A stretch of 64,000 bases of DNA from Vibrio barjaei (GCF_001639065.2 NZ_LQXO02000009.1:124001-188000); one strand, 5' to 3'; shown: positions 9,406-18,780, numbered from the stretch's first letter. A program made the numbers and translations. The notes: a model not told the origin generated them from the sequence alone.

Positions 9406-9924
9406 TTACAGCAGCTCTTGGTACTCGACTAATATCTGTTCACACCAGGTTGCAATGCGTTCGTCACTGAGTTCGTATTGAGAGTCTTCATCTAATGCTA
9501 AACCAACAAACTGGCTGCCATCTTCCGTTAAAGCTTTTGACGCATCAAATTCGTACCCAACATTAGGCCAGTAGCCAACGAATTTCGCTCCAGTGACCTT
9601 TAGTTCATCGTGAAGCATGCCCATTGCATCAAGGTACCATTCACCATAGCCTTCTTGATCGCCAAGACCGAATAGGGCAACCACTTTTCCTTGCAGTGAT
9701 ATGCCAGAAACTTGATCCCAAATCGCGCCCCAGTCTTCTTGAATTTCACCAAAGTCCCAAGTCGAAATACCAAGAATTAACAGGTCATAGTCGCTCATAT
9801 GAGAAATAGGCGTATCTTTTACGTTGAAAATGTCGACGATGTCTGGACCTATAATCTCGCGAATTTTCTCCGACGCCATTTCGGTATAGCAGGTTGACGA
9901 ACCGTAAAACAAACCTATTTTCAT
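9406..9924 (-). CDS. fldB: Flavodoxin FldB
   Basis: A 172-residue long-chain flavodoxin. The FMN phosphate loop is [15 protein letters not shown] at the N-terminus. The motifs [34 protein letters not shown] and [19 protein letters not shown] are cited in part and closely resemble E. coli FldB. Flavodoxins carry single electrons to partner enzymes in the cytosol. Two adjacent ATGs (9927, 9924) follow AAGAAAGA; the second is used. The ORF extends upstream to 9999 without support. It is divergent from xerD, as in E. coli. Confidence 0.92.
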   Translation of the reverse strand: MKIGLFYGSSTCYTEMASEKIREIIGPDIVDIFNVKDTPISHMSDYDLLILGISTWDFGEIQEDWGAIWDQVSGISLQGKVVALFGLGDQEGYGEWYLDAMGMLHDELKVTGAKFVGYWPNVGYEFDASKALTEDGSQFVGLALDEDSQYELSDERIATWCEQILVEYQELL

Positions 9925-10080
9925 CATTCTTTCTTGCTGTCGTTCTATATGATTCGAGATTCTACCCTTAATCTGACTATCTTTGCAGCGCTTATTCATC
10001 TTCTATAGGTTTTTTATGGCATTATCGTTTCTTCTCGCATACTCTGTTGAAAGTACTGTATAAACATCCAAGAGGTGGTT

Positions 10081-10989
10081 GTGAGCGACGTAAATATCCA
10101 AGATCAAGGCTTAGTGGAGCAATTTTTAGACTCCATGTGGATGGAGCGAGGGCTGTCTGAGAATACCCTTTCTTCGTATCGCAATGATCTCTTTAAGCTA
10201 TTGAAATGGATGAATGAGCACAATTACCGACTAGACTTTATTAGCCTGTCGGGATTGCAGGAGTATCAAACGTGGTTAATGGACCAGAATTATCAGCAGA
10301 GCTCACGGGCAAGAATGCTTTCTGCTATTCGTCGTTTGTTTCAATACCTCCATCGTGAAAAGCTGCGCTCCGACGACCCAACGTCACTATTGGTGAGCCC
10401 TAAGTTACCCAAACGATTACCGAAAGATTTGACGGAAGATCAGGTGACCGCTTTATTGGAAGCGCCAGATCCTAATGATCCCATTGAGCTTCGTGATAAA
10501 GCAATGTTGGAGTTGTTGTATGCTACGGGGCTACGTGTGACTGAACTGGTTAGTCTAACCATGGAAAACATCAGTTTGCGTCAAGGCGTGGTGCGAGTGA
10601 TTGGTAAGGGCAATAAAGAGCGCTTGGTGCCAATGGGTGAAAATGCGATTGATTGGATCAGCGAGTTTATTGAAAAAGGGCGTCCGGCCTTACTCGGAGA
10701 TAAAACCTCTGACGTTGTATTCCCAAGTAAACGTGCAAGGCAAATGACCCGGCAAACCTTCTGGCACCGTATTAAGTTTTACGCCGTATTGGCGGATATT
10801 GATACCGAATTGCTTTCACCGCATGTTCTTCGCCACGCTTTCGCGACGCACTTATTGAACTATGGCGCTGATCTTCGTGTCGTACAGATGTTGTTAGGGC
10901 ATAGTGACTTATCGACCACACAAATTTATACTCACGTAGCAACAGAACGATTGAAAAATATTCATAGCCAGCATCATCCAAGGGCTTAA
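10081..10989 (+). CDS. xerD: Tyrosine recombinase XerD
   Basis: 302 residues, the usual XerD length. There is an N-terminal SAM-like core-binding domain (residues 1-100) and a catalytic domain containing ATGLRVTELVSL (Arg), HVLRHAFATHLL (His, Arg), LLGHSDLST (His) and TQIYTHV (nucleophile Tyr). With XerC it resolves chromosome dimers at dif near the terminus, under FtsK control; vibriophage CTX uses the same enzymes. The GTG at 10081 is preferred because AGAGG ends 5 bases before it; a GTG at 10075 overlaps that site. It heads the xerD-dsbC-recJ-prfB-lysS order. Confidence 0.95.
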   Translation: MSDVNIQDQGLVEQFLDSMWMERGLSENTLSSYRNDLFKLLKWMNEHNYRLDFISLSGLQEYQTWLMDQNYQQSSRARMLSAIRRLFQYLHREKLRSDDPTSLLVSPKLPKRLPKDLTEDQVTALLEAPDPNDPIELRDKAMLELLYATGLRVTELVSLTMENISLRQGVVRVIGKGNKERLVPMGENAIDWISEFIEKGRPALLGDKTSDVVFPSKRARQMTRQTFWHRIKFYAVLADIDTELLSPHVLRHAFATHLLNYGADLRVVQMLLGHSDLSTTQIYTHVATERLKNIHSQHHPRA

Positions 10990-11019
10990 CTTAACGTTTT
11001 TTATACAAAGGTGATTTTA

Positions 11020-11805
11020 ATGAGCGTAATGCGCCGTTTGACTCTACTTACTCTTCCACTTTTTGTAACTGCTTGCGGTGCGGAAGAAACACAAGCAACT
11101 CCTCAAAAAGCGGAAACGGTGGCGGTTGCAGCCGTGCAGGCTGATGAGGCTGCTATTAAGGCTCGATTTGCCAAGATTGGTATCGAAGTCGATGAGATTG
11201 TTGCTTCAGACATTAATGGTTTGGTAGAAATACGCACTGCTGGAGGTGTTCTGTTTGCTTCGCCAAACGGCGAGCACTTTATTGCTGGGACACTGTACTC
11301 TTTGGATGAAAATGGTAACTACAAAGACGTCATTGCTGAGCGTCAGGCTCCAATCAATGCAGAAAAAATCGCGCAGTTTAGCGATAGCATGATTGAGTAC
11401 AAAGCCAAAGACGAAAAATACGTTGTGACCATCTTTACTGATATTACTTGCGGCTACTGCGTTCGTCTCCACAGTCAAATGCAGGGTTATAACGACCTAG
11501 GTATCACAGTACGTTATCTTGCTTATCCACGCCAAGGCGCAACAGGTCCAGTGGCAGAGCAAATGGCGAAAATCTGGTGTTCAGAAGACCCTGCAGCGGC
11601 AATGCATGATGCTAAAGTCAACCGTCAAGAGCCTCAGTTTGATGGCGACCTACAACAGTGCAAAGAAACAATAGCTAAACATTACAACTTAGGGCGTGAG
11701 CTAGGCATTAGCGGTACACCTGCTATTTTCCTACCAAACGGTGAAATGGTTGGTGGTTACTTACCACCAGCTGACCTTCTTAAGCGCCTAGAGCAAATCA
11801 AATAA
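11020..11805 (+). CDS. dsbC: Disulfide isomerase DsbC, predicted lipoprotein
   Basis: 261 residues with the DsbC dimerisation domain, the thioredoxin-fold active site TCGYC, the cis-proline loop SGTPAIFLPNG, and a second cysteine pair (IWC and QQC). It reshuffles wrong disulfides in the periplasm and is kept reduced by DsbD. Unusually, the signal peptide ends in a lipobox (LPLFVTAC, cysteine at residue 19) followed by about 25 low-complexity residues before the mature domain (DEAAIKARFAKIGI), so the enzyme may be membrane-anchored. The ATG at 11020 follows AAAGGTG. It lies 30 bp after xerD, probably in its operon. Confidence 0.93.
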   Translation: MSVMRRLTLLTLPLFVTACGAEETQATPQKAETVAVAAVQADEAAIKARFAKIGIEVDEIVASDINGLVEIRTAGGVLFASPNGEHFIAGTLYSLDENGNYKDVIAERQAPINAEKIAQFSDSMIEYKAKDEKYVVTIFTDITCGYCVRLHSQMQGYNDLGITVRYLAYPRQGATGPVAEQMAKIWCSEDPAAAMHDAKVNRQEPQFDGDLQQCKETIAKHYNLGRELGISGTPAIFLPNGEMVGGYLPPADLLKRLEQIK

Positions 11806-11817
11806 CTATTAGGATAA

Positions 11818-11846
11818 GGGCTCGATAATACGAGCCCATTTTTGTT
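11818..11846 (+). terminator. Terminator-like hairpin between dsbC and recJ
   Basis: The stem GGGCTCG / CGAGCCC with a 6-base loop is followed by ATTTTTGTTT. The recJ ATG comes directly after the T-rich tail. Confidence 0.7.
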
Positions 11847-11847
11847 T

Positions 11848-13587
11848 ATGATAGAAATTCAACGTCGTCCTGAAGTCGATATTTCCGCTTTACCTGATTC
11901 CATTCCTCCGCTGCTAAGACGCCTGTATTTATCGCGAGGTGTTACCGATATTGCTCAGCTAGAAAAAACAGCACGCGGCCTTATTTCATACCAACAATTG
12001 GCTGGTATCGATGCAGCTGTTGCTTTGCTGTTTGAAGCGATTAAGCAACAAAAACGCATCATCGTTGTGGGTGATTTTGATGCCGATGGCGCGACGAGCT
12101 CCGCGTTATCAGTTCTAGCTCTGCGAATGCTAGGCAGTCGAAATGTCGATTATTTGGTGCCAAACCGCTTTGAAGATGGCTATGGTTTAAGCCCTGAAGT
12201 AGTGGACCAAGCAATCGAAATTGGCGCAGAAGTGATCATGACCGTTGATAATGGTGTGTCTTCGATTTCTGGCGTGCAATACGCTAAAGACAATGGCTTA
12301 CAAGTGTTGGTCACCGACCACCATTTACCGGGTGCAGAACTTCCCAATGTGGATGCCATGGTGAATCCAAACCTTAATGAATGCGGCTTTCCTTCTAAGG
12401 CATTAGCTGGTGTTGGCGTGGCATTTTACCTCATGATGGCGCTTTGCGTGTTCATGCGTAAACAAGGTTGGTTTGCCAAGCAAGGTATGGCGGAACCTAA
12501 GCTCATGGAGCTCATTGATTTAGTTGCGCTTGGTACAGTCGCAGACGTAGTGCCATTGGATGAAAATAACCGAATTTTGGTGCATCAAGGTTTGCAGCGT
12601 ATTCGTGCTGGTAAGGCTCGTCCCGGTATACAAGCGTTAATTGAAATCGCCAAACGCGATGCGCGTAAATTGGTGGCATCAGACTTTGGTTTTGCGTTAG
12701 GGCCAAGAATTAATGCCGCAGGACGACTTGATGATATGTCGTTTGGCGTTGAATTGCTGATGTCCGATAACATTCATGCAGCACGACGTATGGCGAGTGA
12801 ACTTGATGGTTTGAACCAAACTCGTAAAGACATTGAAGAAGGTATGAAGCAAGAGGCGCTGGCGTTTTGTGAGCGTTTGCAAATCAGTGATAAATCCGAG
12901 CTTCCTTACGGTTTAGCCCTGTTTCAGCGAGATTGGCACCAAGGCGTTATTGGAATTCTAGCATCTCGAATTAAAGATAAATTTCATCGACCTGTTATTG
13001 CGTTTGCTGATGGCGGAGAAGGAACCATCAAAGGCTCTTGCCGTTCCATCCAAGGACTACATATGCGAGACGCTTTGGATCGAATCGATACGCAAAATCC
13101 GGGACTTATCTTGAAGTTTGGTGGGCACGCCATGGCGGCTGGTCTGACTATCATGGAGAAAGACTACGAACGTTTCAGTAAGTTGTTCGATGAAGTGGTT
13201 CGTGCTGAGTTAGGGGATACCGCACTAAAAGGCATTATATTGTCTGATGGCGAGTTAACACCTGAAGAGTTCTCTATGCACACGGCGGAGCAGCTTCGTG
13301 CCGGTGGACCTTGGGGTCAAGCGTTCCCCGATCCGCTGTTTGATGGTGAATTTAAAGTGCTCCATCAAAAGCTGGTGGGCGAAAAACACCTAAAACTGAT
13401 GGTTGAGCCAATGCACAAAGGGTTTGGCACTAATATTATGTTGGATGCAATAGCCTTCAACGTAGATTTACGCCGTTGGCCAGATGCTTCAGTGAAAACG
13501 GTTACGTTGGCATATAAATTGGACATTAACGAATTTCGCGGAAACCAATCGTTACAGTTGATGGTAGACCATATAGAACCTCGCTAG
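11848..13587 (+). CDS. recJ: Single-stranded-DNA-specific exonuclease RecJ
   Basis: 579 residues of the DHH phosphoesterase family: GDFDADGATS (metal site), TVDNGVSS, VTDHHLPG (the DHH motif), GVGVAFYLM, and in the DHHA1 part KFGGHAMAAGL, then the C-terminal OB region. It degrades single-stranded DNA 5' to 3' in recombination and mismatch repair. The ATG at 11848 gives the E. coli-like start (MIEIQRRPEVD). No Shine-Dalgarno sequence is visible: the base of the preceding hairpin and its T run abut the start codon. An in-frame TTG lies at 11842. Confidence 0.95.
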   Translation: MIEIQRRPEVDISALPDSIPPLLRRLYLSRGVTDIAQLEKTARGLISYQQLAGIDAAVALLFEAIKQQKRIIVVGDFDADGATSSALSVLALRMLGSRNVDYLVPNRFEDGYGLSPEVVDQAIEIGAEVIMTVDNGVSSISGVQYAKDNGLQVLVTDHHLPGAELPNVDAMVNPNLNECGFPSKALAGVGVAFYLMMALCVFMRKQGWFAKQGMAEPKLMELIDLVALGTVADVVPLDENNRILVHQGLQRIRAGKARPGIQALIEIAKRDARKLVASDFGFALGPRINAAGRLDDMSFGVELLMSDNIHAARRMASELDGLNQTRKDIEEGMKQEALAFCERLQISDKSELPYGLALFQRDWHQGVIGILASRIKDKFHRPVIAFADGGEGTIKGSCRSIQGLHMRDALDRIDTQNPGLILKFGGHAMAAGLTIMEKDYERFSKLFDEVVRAELGDTALKGIILSDGELTPEEFSMHTAEQLRAGGPWGQAFPDPLFDGEFKVLHQKLVGEKHLKLMVEPMHKGFGTNIMLDAIAFNVDLRRWPDASVKTVTLAYKLDINEFRGNQSLQLMVDHIEPR

Positions 13588-13645
13588 AACTGGATATTTT
13601 AGGTCAAGGAAGTTCGATATTTTTCTGTATCTTCGTCACATTTTT

Positions 13646-13674
13646 GAGTAGAATTCTTCGGTTAAATTCTACTC
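13646..13674. other. Perfect inverted repeat between recJ and prfB
   Basis: GAGTAGAATT and AATTCTACTC (10 bp) flank a 9-base loop 18 bases before the prfB start. No T run follows on the plus strand, so it is not a typical terminator; it could be a leader hairpin or an operator. Confidence 0.55.
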
Positions 13675-13691
13675 ATAAATGCTGAGCAAAT

Positions 13692-14790
13692 ATGTTTGAA
13701 ATCAATCCAATTAAAAACCGTCTACAGGATGTGACTGAGCGCACTAATATCCTGAGGGGGTATCTTTGACTATGACGCCAAGAAAGAGCGTCTAGAAGAA
13801 GTTAATGCAGAACTAGAGCAACCGGATGTATGGAATGAACCTGAGCGTGCTCAAGCGCTAGGTAAAGAGCGTGCATCACTTGAAGCTGTCGTGGAGACTA
13901 TCGACCAACTTGACCAAGGTGTTGAGGATGTTGATGGCCTTCTAGAGCTTGCGGTTGAAGAAGAAGACCAAGAAACCTTCGACGAAATTGAACCTGAACT
14001 TGCTGAACTGGAAGCTAAGTTGGCTAAGCTTGAGTTCCGTCGTATGTTCTCAGGTGACCATGACGCCTCAGATTGCTATATCGACTTGCAATCTGGTTCT
14101 GGTGGTACGGAAGCACAAGACTGGACCAACATGATGCTGCGCATGTACTTGCGTTGGGCTGAAGCGAAAGGCTTCAAGACCGAAGTGATCGAAGTATCTG
14201 AAGGTGAAGTCGCAGGTCTAAAAGGCGCAACAGTGAAGATCTCTGGTGAGTACGCTTATGGCTGGCTTCGTACTGAAACGGGTGTACACCGTTTAGTTCG
14301 TAAATCACCTTTTGACTCTAGTGGTCGTCGTCATACTTCATTTGCCTCTGCATTTGTCTATCCTGAGATTGATGACAACATTCAAATCGATATTAACCCT
14401 TCTGATCTTCGTATCGACGTCTACCGTGCTTCGGGCGCAGGTGGTCAGCACGTCAACACGACAGAATCTGCGGTACGTATTACTCACGTTCCAACCAATA
14501 TCGTAGTGCAGTGTCAGAATGACCGTTCTCAGCACAAGAACAAAGACCAGGCGATGAAACAGCTTCGCGCAAAACTGTTCGAATTTGAACTTCAAAAGCA
14601 AAATGCTGAGAAGCAAGCGAACGAAGATGCGAAATCTGACATCGGCTGGGGTAGCCAAATTCGTTCGTACGTTTTAGATGACTCGCGCATCAAAGACTTA
14701 CGTACAGGTGTCGAAAATCGTAACACTCAAGCAGTACTTGATGGCGATCTAGACAAGTTTATCGAAGCTAGCCTTAAATCAGGCCTTTAA
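13692..14790 (+). CDS. prfB: Peptide chain release factor 2, with programmed +1 frameshift
   Basis: The first 25 codons ([13 protein letters not shown]...) end at an in-frame TGA at 13767. The frameshift element is complete: a Shine-Dalgarno-like AGGGGG three bases before the slippery CTT followed by TGAC, identical to E. coli. Slipping one base gives a 365-residue protein, the family length. It carries the SPF stop-recognition motif (KSPFDSSG) and the GGQ catalytic loop ([13 protein letters not shown]). RF2 reads UGA and UAA, so low RF2 favours the shift and raises its own synthesis. lysS follows after 34 bp. This is not a broken gene. Confidence 0.97.
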
Positions 14791-14824
14791 GCTTTTCACC
14801 AATTTAAAACGGGATACATCGAAA

Positions 14825-16342
14825 ATGACTGATGATGTTCAAAATGAAAACCTACAAGAAGAAAACAAGCTGATTGCTGAGCGCCGCGCTAAATTGGAAC
14901 AAATCCGAAAGAGCTGCAAGGCGAACGGACATCCGAACGATTTCCGTCGTGATGCGCTTGCTGGTGATCTGCAAAAAGAATTTGGTGAAAAGAGCAAGGA
15001 AGAGCTGGAAGCACTAAACCATGTAGTGTCAATTGCTGGCCGTATCATGGCGAAACGTGGTCCATTCCTTGTAATTCAAGAAACTTCTGGCCGTATCCAA
15101 GCGTATGCTGCAAAAGATGTTCAGAAAGAACTTAAAGAAAAATACCAAGGTCTAGATATCGGTGACATCATCGGTGTGAAAGGTGCGCTTCACAAATCTG
15201 GTAAAGGCGATCTTTACGTAAACATGGAAGAGTACGAGTTGCTAACCAAAGCACTTCGTCCACTTCCTGAGAAGTTCCACGGCCTGACTGACCAAGAGAT
15301 GCGCTACCGTCAGCGTTATGTTGACCTGATCGTAAATGAAGATTCTCGCCAAGCATTTATTGTACGTTCTAAGCTTGTGTCATCGATTCGTAACTTCATG
15401 AGCTCTAAAGGTTACCTAGAAGTTGAAACGCCAATGATGCACGTGATCCCTGGTGGTGCGACGGCTCGCCCATTCATCACGCACCATAATGCACTGGATA
15501 TCGACATGTACCTACGTGTTGCGCCTGAACTATACCTGAAGCGTCTAGTGGTTGGCGGTTTTGATCGCGTATTCGAGATCAACCGTAACTTCCGTAACGA
15601 AGGTCTTTCTCCTCGTCACAACCCAGAATTCACAATGATGGAATTCTACCAAGCTTACGCAGACTACAAAGATCTGATGGATCTTACTGAAGAAATGCTA
15701 AGCACAGTTGCGATGGATGTTCTAGGTTCTACTTCAATGCCTTACGGTGATGAGACGGTAGAATTTGGTGGCAAATACGCTCGTATGAGCATGTTTGATG
15801 CGATCAAACACTACAACCCTGAGCATGCGCAAATTCAAGCGCTAACAGAAGAAGACCTAACTGATCGTGAGCTTATGGTTTCTATCGCGAAATCAGTACA
15901 CGTTGAAGTGGAAACGTTCTGGACATGTGGTCAGCTTCTAGAGGAAATCTTTGGTGAAACGGCAGAACCAAAACTGATTCAGCCAACCTTCATCACGGGT
16001 TACCCTGCGGATATTTCTCCATTGGCTCGTCGTAGCGATGATAATCCATTCTTCACAGACCGTTTCGAGTTCTTTATCGGTGGTCGTGAAGTGGCTAACG
16101 GTTTCTCTGAGCTTAACGATGCAGAAGACCAAGACGCTCGCTTTAAAGCACAAGTTGACGCAAAAGACGCAGGTGATGATGAAGCTATGTATTACGATGC
16201 AGACTACATCACAGCGCTAGAGCACGGTCTACCGCCAACAGCAGGTCAAGGTATTGGTATTGACCGTCTGGCAATGCTGTTTACTAACACTCACACGATT
16301 CGTGACGTGATTCTGTTCCCAGCAATGCGTCCACAGCAATAA
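14825..16342 (+). CDS. lysS: Lysyl-tRNA synthetase, class II
   Basis: 505 residues. An N-terminal OB-fold anticodon-binding domain (residues 65-150) precedes the class II catalytic core with motif 1 ([18 protein letters not shown]), motif 2 ([21 protein letters not shown], cited in part) and motif 3 ([14 protein letters not shown]). It charges tRNA-Lys in the cytosol. It is co-directional with prfB, 34 bp downstream, as in E. coli, and ends at its own terminator before vpsR. Confidence 0.97.
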   Translation: MTDDVQNENLQEENKLIAERRAKLEQIRKSCKANGHPNDFRRDALAGDLQKEFGEKSKEELEALNHVVSIAGRIMAKRGPFLVIQETSGRIQAYAAKDVQKELKEKYQGLDIGDIIGVKGALHKSGKGDLYVNMEEYELLTKALRPLPEKFHGLTDQEMRYRQRYVDLIVNEDSRQAFIVRSKLVSSIRNFMSSKGYLEVETPMMHVIPGGATARPFITHHNALDIDMYLRVAPELYLKRLVVGGFDRVFEINRNFRNEGLSPRHNPEFTMMEFYQAYADYKDLMDLTEEMLSTVAMDVLGSTSMPYGDETVEFGGKYARMSMFDAIKHYNPEHAQIQALTEEDLTDRELMVSIAKSVHVEVETFWTCGQLLEEIFGETAEPKLIQPTFITGYPADISPLARRSDDNPFFTDRFEFFIGGREVANGFSELNDAEDQDARFKAQVDAKDAGDDEAMYYDADYITALEHGLPPTAGQGIGIDRLAMLFTNTHTIRDVILFPAMRPQQ

Positions 16343-16366
16343 GCTGAAACGGTGACTCATTCCTAC

Positions 16367-16392
16367 AAAGCCTCTCATTGAGAGGCTTTTTT
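16367..16392 (+). terminator. Terminator of prfB-lysS
   Basis: The stem AAAGCCTCT / AGAGGCTTT with a 5-base loop is followed by T residues, 25 bases after the lysS stop. Confidence 0.85.
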
Positions 16393-16558
16393 CATGCCAT
16401 ATTTCTAAAAATGTTTATAGAAAAGTCATAAATCGTGCACTAGTCTTAATTATGAGACAGTAGCGATTGTGTTAATTGCGATAGTTCTATTTGATAGCTA
16501 TGACGAATTCAATAGAATTAACAAGTTGAATCTAAAAGCAATAATAAGGAATGATGTA

Positions 16559-17887
16559 ATGGGAACCGAGTTTCGGATGGATTCTATCCCCGGCTCTTTA
16601 GTCGTAGTGGGTGGAACCTATGAGCCATGGCTATCTGTATTGGAGCAAGCTGGGTGGCGATGCACGCAATGTTCCGACTTGAGAAAAGCCGATGCCTTGT
16701 TTTCAGAGATAGGTCCTTGTATTGGGATTGTAGACTTAACAAGGGATGATTTTAGCCTTAATGGCATTGCGAAACTTGTAAGTACACACAAGCAAGTTCG
16801 TTGGATTGCGTTTATCCGTGAATCGCAGCTGAGTTCGGATACTATTTGCCAATTTATAGTTAACTTCTGTATTGATTTTTTCACTACGCCTATTCCAGAT
16901 TCCCGTTTAATGAGCACGATAGGTCACCAGTTAGGAATGCTAAAACTGGAACAAAAAGTGTGGCCCCATAACGGAAATGACAACGACCTTGGTTTGGTTG
17001 GTCAGTCACTGCCAGTGAGACGGTTGCGTGATCAAATTAGACGTATCGGCCCCACCGATGTCAGTATTATGATTCATGGTGAAGTTGGAGCAGGGAAGGA
17101 GTCAGTGGCTAAAGCCATTCATCGCTGCTCTGCACGTTCTCAAAAACCCTTCATCGCCGTCAACTGCCGAGCATTTTCCGACGCGCGTTTTGAAAATGAA
17201 TTCTTTGGCATGCATGATGCCGACCGAGCATCGCTTTTAGATCAAGCCTCAGGCGGAACCATTGTTCTGAACGACATTTTTACCTTACCTCCTAAACAGC
17301 AACTTAACCTGCTTAAGTTCTATCAAGATGGCCAAATAGAGACCGCTAAGGGCATCAAAGAGTTTGATGTGCGTATTTTAGCAGCGGATACATCAGATAT
17401 TGAAAAAGCCTTAGGCGATGGCATGTTCAACGAAGAGCTATTCCACTGCATCAATGTACTTCGTATCAATGTACCAAGCCTTAAAGAGCGTGCGACGGAC
17501 ATTGGTTTGCTGGTCAGTCACCATATCGGTCAGTTTGCTAAAGAGTTTAATTCTCCAGTCAAATCTATCGATGATGATGCTCTGAAAACGCTGACGTATT
17601 ACCATTGGCCTGGAAATGTGAAAGAGCTGATGAATCAGGTGAAACGTGCGGTGCTGATGACGGAAGAAGAAGTTCTGACTAAAAAGCATTTTGAGCTGCC
17701 TGGTACTTTCTCTGGTAAGCGCAGCTTGAAGAGTATTCGAGAACGTTCTGAGCGTGATGCGTTGATCTTAGTGCTAGATAGCCATAATGGACAGGTTACA
17801 CTAGCTGCCAAAGAGTTGGGCATTTCTAGAGCGACGATGTATCGTTTACTCAATAAACATAATTTGATTACAGAAGAGACAGTGTAG
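16559..17887 (+). CDS. vpsR: VpsR-type response regulator of exopolysaccharide genes
   Basis: 442 residues closely resembling V. cholerae VpsR (VC0665), which also follows lysS. There is a receiver-like domain with Asp59 at the usual site, an AAA+ domain from about residue 140 with Walker A GEVGAGKE, and a Fis-type helix-turn-helix at the C-terminus (AAKELGISRATMYRLLNKHN). As in VpsR, the GAFTGA loop for sigma-54 is missing and Walker B reads IVLNDI instead of an acidic pair. V. cholerae VpsR binds c-di-GMP and activates vps biofilm genes with sigma-70. The ATG at 16559 follows AAGGA; the longer ORF is not supported. Confidence 0.93.
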   Translation: MGTEFRMDSIPGSLVVVGGTYEPWLSVLEQAGWRCTQCSDLRKADALFSEIGPCIGIVDLTRDDFSLNGIAKLVSTHKQVRWIAFIRESQLSSDTICQFIVNFCIDFFTTPIPDSRLMSTIGHQLGMLKLEQKVWPHNGNDNDLGLVGQSLPVRRLRDQIRRIGPTDVSIMIHGEVGAGKESVAKAIHRCSARSQKPFIAVNCRAFSDARFENEFFGMHDADRASLLDQASGGTIVLNDIFTLPPKQQLNLLKFYQDGQIETAKGIKEFDVRILAADTSDIEKALGDGMFNEELFHCINVLRINVPSLKERATDIGLLVSHHIGQFAKEFNSPVKSIDDDALKTLTYYHWPGNVKELMNQVKRAVLMTEEEVLTKKHFELPGTFSGKRSLKSIRERSERDALILVLDSHNGQVTLAAKELGISRATMYRLLNKHNLITEETV

Positions 17888-17902
17888 TCGTTCTCCATGA
17901 TT

Positions 17903-17928
17903 AAAAAAGGCGCGGTCGCGCCTTTTTT
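17903..17928 (+). terminator. Terminator of vpsR
   Basis: The stem AAAAAAGGCGC / GCGCCTTTTTT with a GGTC loop lies 15 bases after the vpsR stop. Confidence 0.9.
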
Positions 17929-18236
17929 AGTTTCTGTAGGGATAATTGCGTATTACTGTTAATTAAGTGATATGAATCTAAATATTACAGAGTCATACAA
18001 TATCTAGTTGTTTTATTTGGAAATAAAACGAATCACTAATACAAGCTACTTCTACAGTTCAATACATTGGGTATAAGTTATTGCAACGGAATATATTGAA
18101 ATATTCCTTTGTTTTTACATTTCTTGTTACATGTCTGTTGAAATTATCATCGATTTGCATAAGAATTACCCCTGAGCACTACGCTCAACCTTTCAAATTT
18201 ATTTCGGATTATTAAGTGAGTATGGAGGCACAGAAA
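17929..18236. other. AT-rich upstream region of the small-ORF pair
   Basis: 308 bp with no gene. A possible promoter is TTGAAA near 18137 with TAAGAAT about 17 bases later, which is weak. The only strong translational signal is TGGAGG at 18223-18228, just before the 41-residue ORF. Confidence 0.4.
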
Positions 18237-18362
18237 ATGATGAATCGTATTTCTTTTATCAATATTTGTGCTGGTCGTTTTACTCATGCGGATCGAATCG
18301 CGACTGATCTATCTACTGCAATGGCAGCGGATAAACCGTCAATCGATACAGCACACGCTTAA
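18237..18362 (+). CDS. Hypothetical 41-residue small protein
   Basis: Starts ATGATG, 8 bases after a good Shine-Dalgarno site (ATGGAGG), and encodes MMNRISFINICAGRFTHADR followed by 21 further residues ending in DTAHA. I do not recognise the family. It is neither clearly a signal peptide nor a membrane protein. The 83-residue DUF1127-like gene follows 114 bases later on the same strand with no terminator between, so the two probably share a transcript. It could be a functional microprotein or a leader peptide controlling the downstream gene. Confidence 0.55.
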   Translation: MMNRISFINICAGRFTHADRIATDLSTAMAADKPSIDTAHA

Positions 18363-18388
18363 TTAGTCCGTAACCTCAAGAGGCTGCG

Positions 18389-18473
18389 GAAATAGCAGTC
18401 AACTGAGGAATCACAATATTTCTCCTTATATCCTGACAGCTATTTCTCTCCTCAAATTATTTTCTAGGAGAAA
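18389..18473 (+). promoter_or_regulatory. Structured spacer that can mask the downstream ribosome-binding site
   Basis: GAAATAGCAGTCA (18389-18401) pairs with TGACAGCTATTTC (18434-18446) at 12 of 13 positions. Inside the loop, TTTCTCCT (18419-18426) is an exact complement of the Shine-Dalgarno sequence AGGAGAAA (18466-18473) of the next gene. The pairings are seen in sequence; a regulatory switch is inferred. Confidence 0.55.
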
Positions 18474-18476
18474 ACT

Positions 18477-18728
18477 ATGCGTACTTCAATTTACTTAACT
18501 GTTGCAACTTGGCTTATTAAAGCAGACATCCAAAAAGAAGAGCGTGAGTGGAGACGACGCTACCGTCGTAATGCACACCACTTGCCACTCCACAATGAGC
18601 ACTTGTTAAAGGACATTGGTTTGGATAAACATGGCCGTCCACTTGGTCAAGTTGCTCCACCTCACATTGTAGCGAAACGTAAAACTCGTCACCTTCGTCG
18701 AGAATTACACTCTAGAATAGCTACGTAA
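18477..18728 (+). CDS. DUF1127-like (YjiS-type) small basic protein
   Basis: 83 residues, strongly basic, with a WRRRYRRN segment in the middle and the LLKDIGLDKHGRP motif typical of DUF1127, in which a terminal Leu-x-Asp-Ile-Gly-Leu is conserved. TAGGAG precedes the ATG. DUF1127 proteins in alphaproteobacteria have been linked to RNA binding and to carbon or phosphate stress; nothing comparable is known to me for Vibrio. It appears to be the second gene of a two-ORF unit with the 41-residue ORF upstream. Confidence 0.75.
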   Translation: MRTSIYLTVATWLIKADIQKEEREWRRRYRRNAHHLPLHNEHLLKDIGLDKHGRPLGQVAPPHIVAKRKTRHLRRELHSRIAT

Positions 18729-18760
18729 AAAAAGGGCAGGTTGCTTATCGCGACCTGCCC
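18727..18760 (-). terminator. Terminator of tas
   Basis: On the minus strand the stem GGGCAGGT / ACCTGCCC is followed by seven T. It lies between the convergent DUF1127-like and tas genes. Confidence 0.85.
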
Positions 18761-18780
18761 ATACTGTTTGAAAAACCTAT

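Noticed and set aside
13692..13890. prfB as a pseudogene with an early stop
   Set aside because: The stop is the programmed frameshift site; all surrounding elements are intact and the shifted frame gives the full-length protein.
18100..18180. Pho box upstream of the small-ORF pair (TTGTTACATGTCTGTTGA)
   Set aside because: Spacing is right but only about 4 of 7 bases match in each half; too weak to claim.
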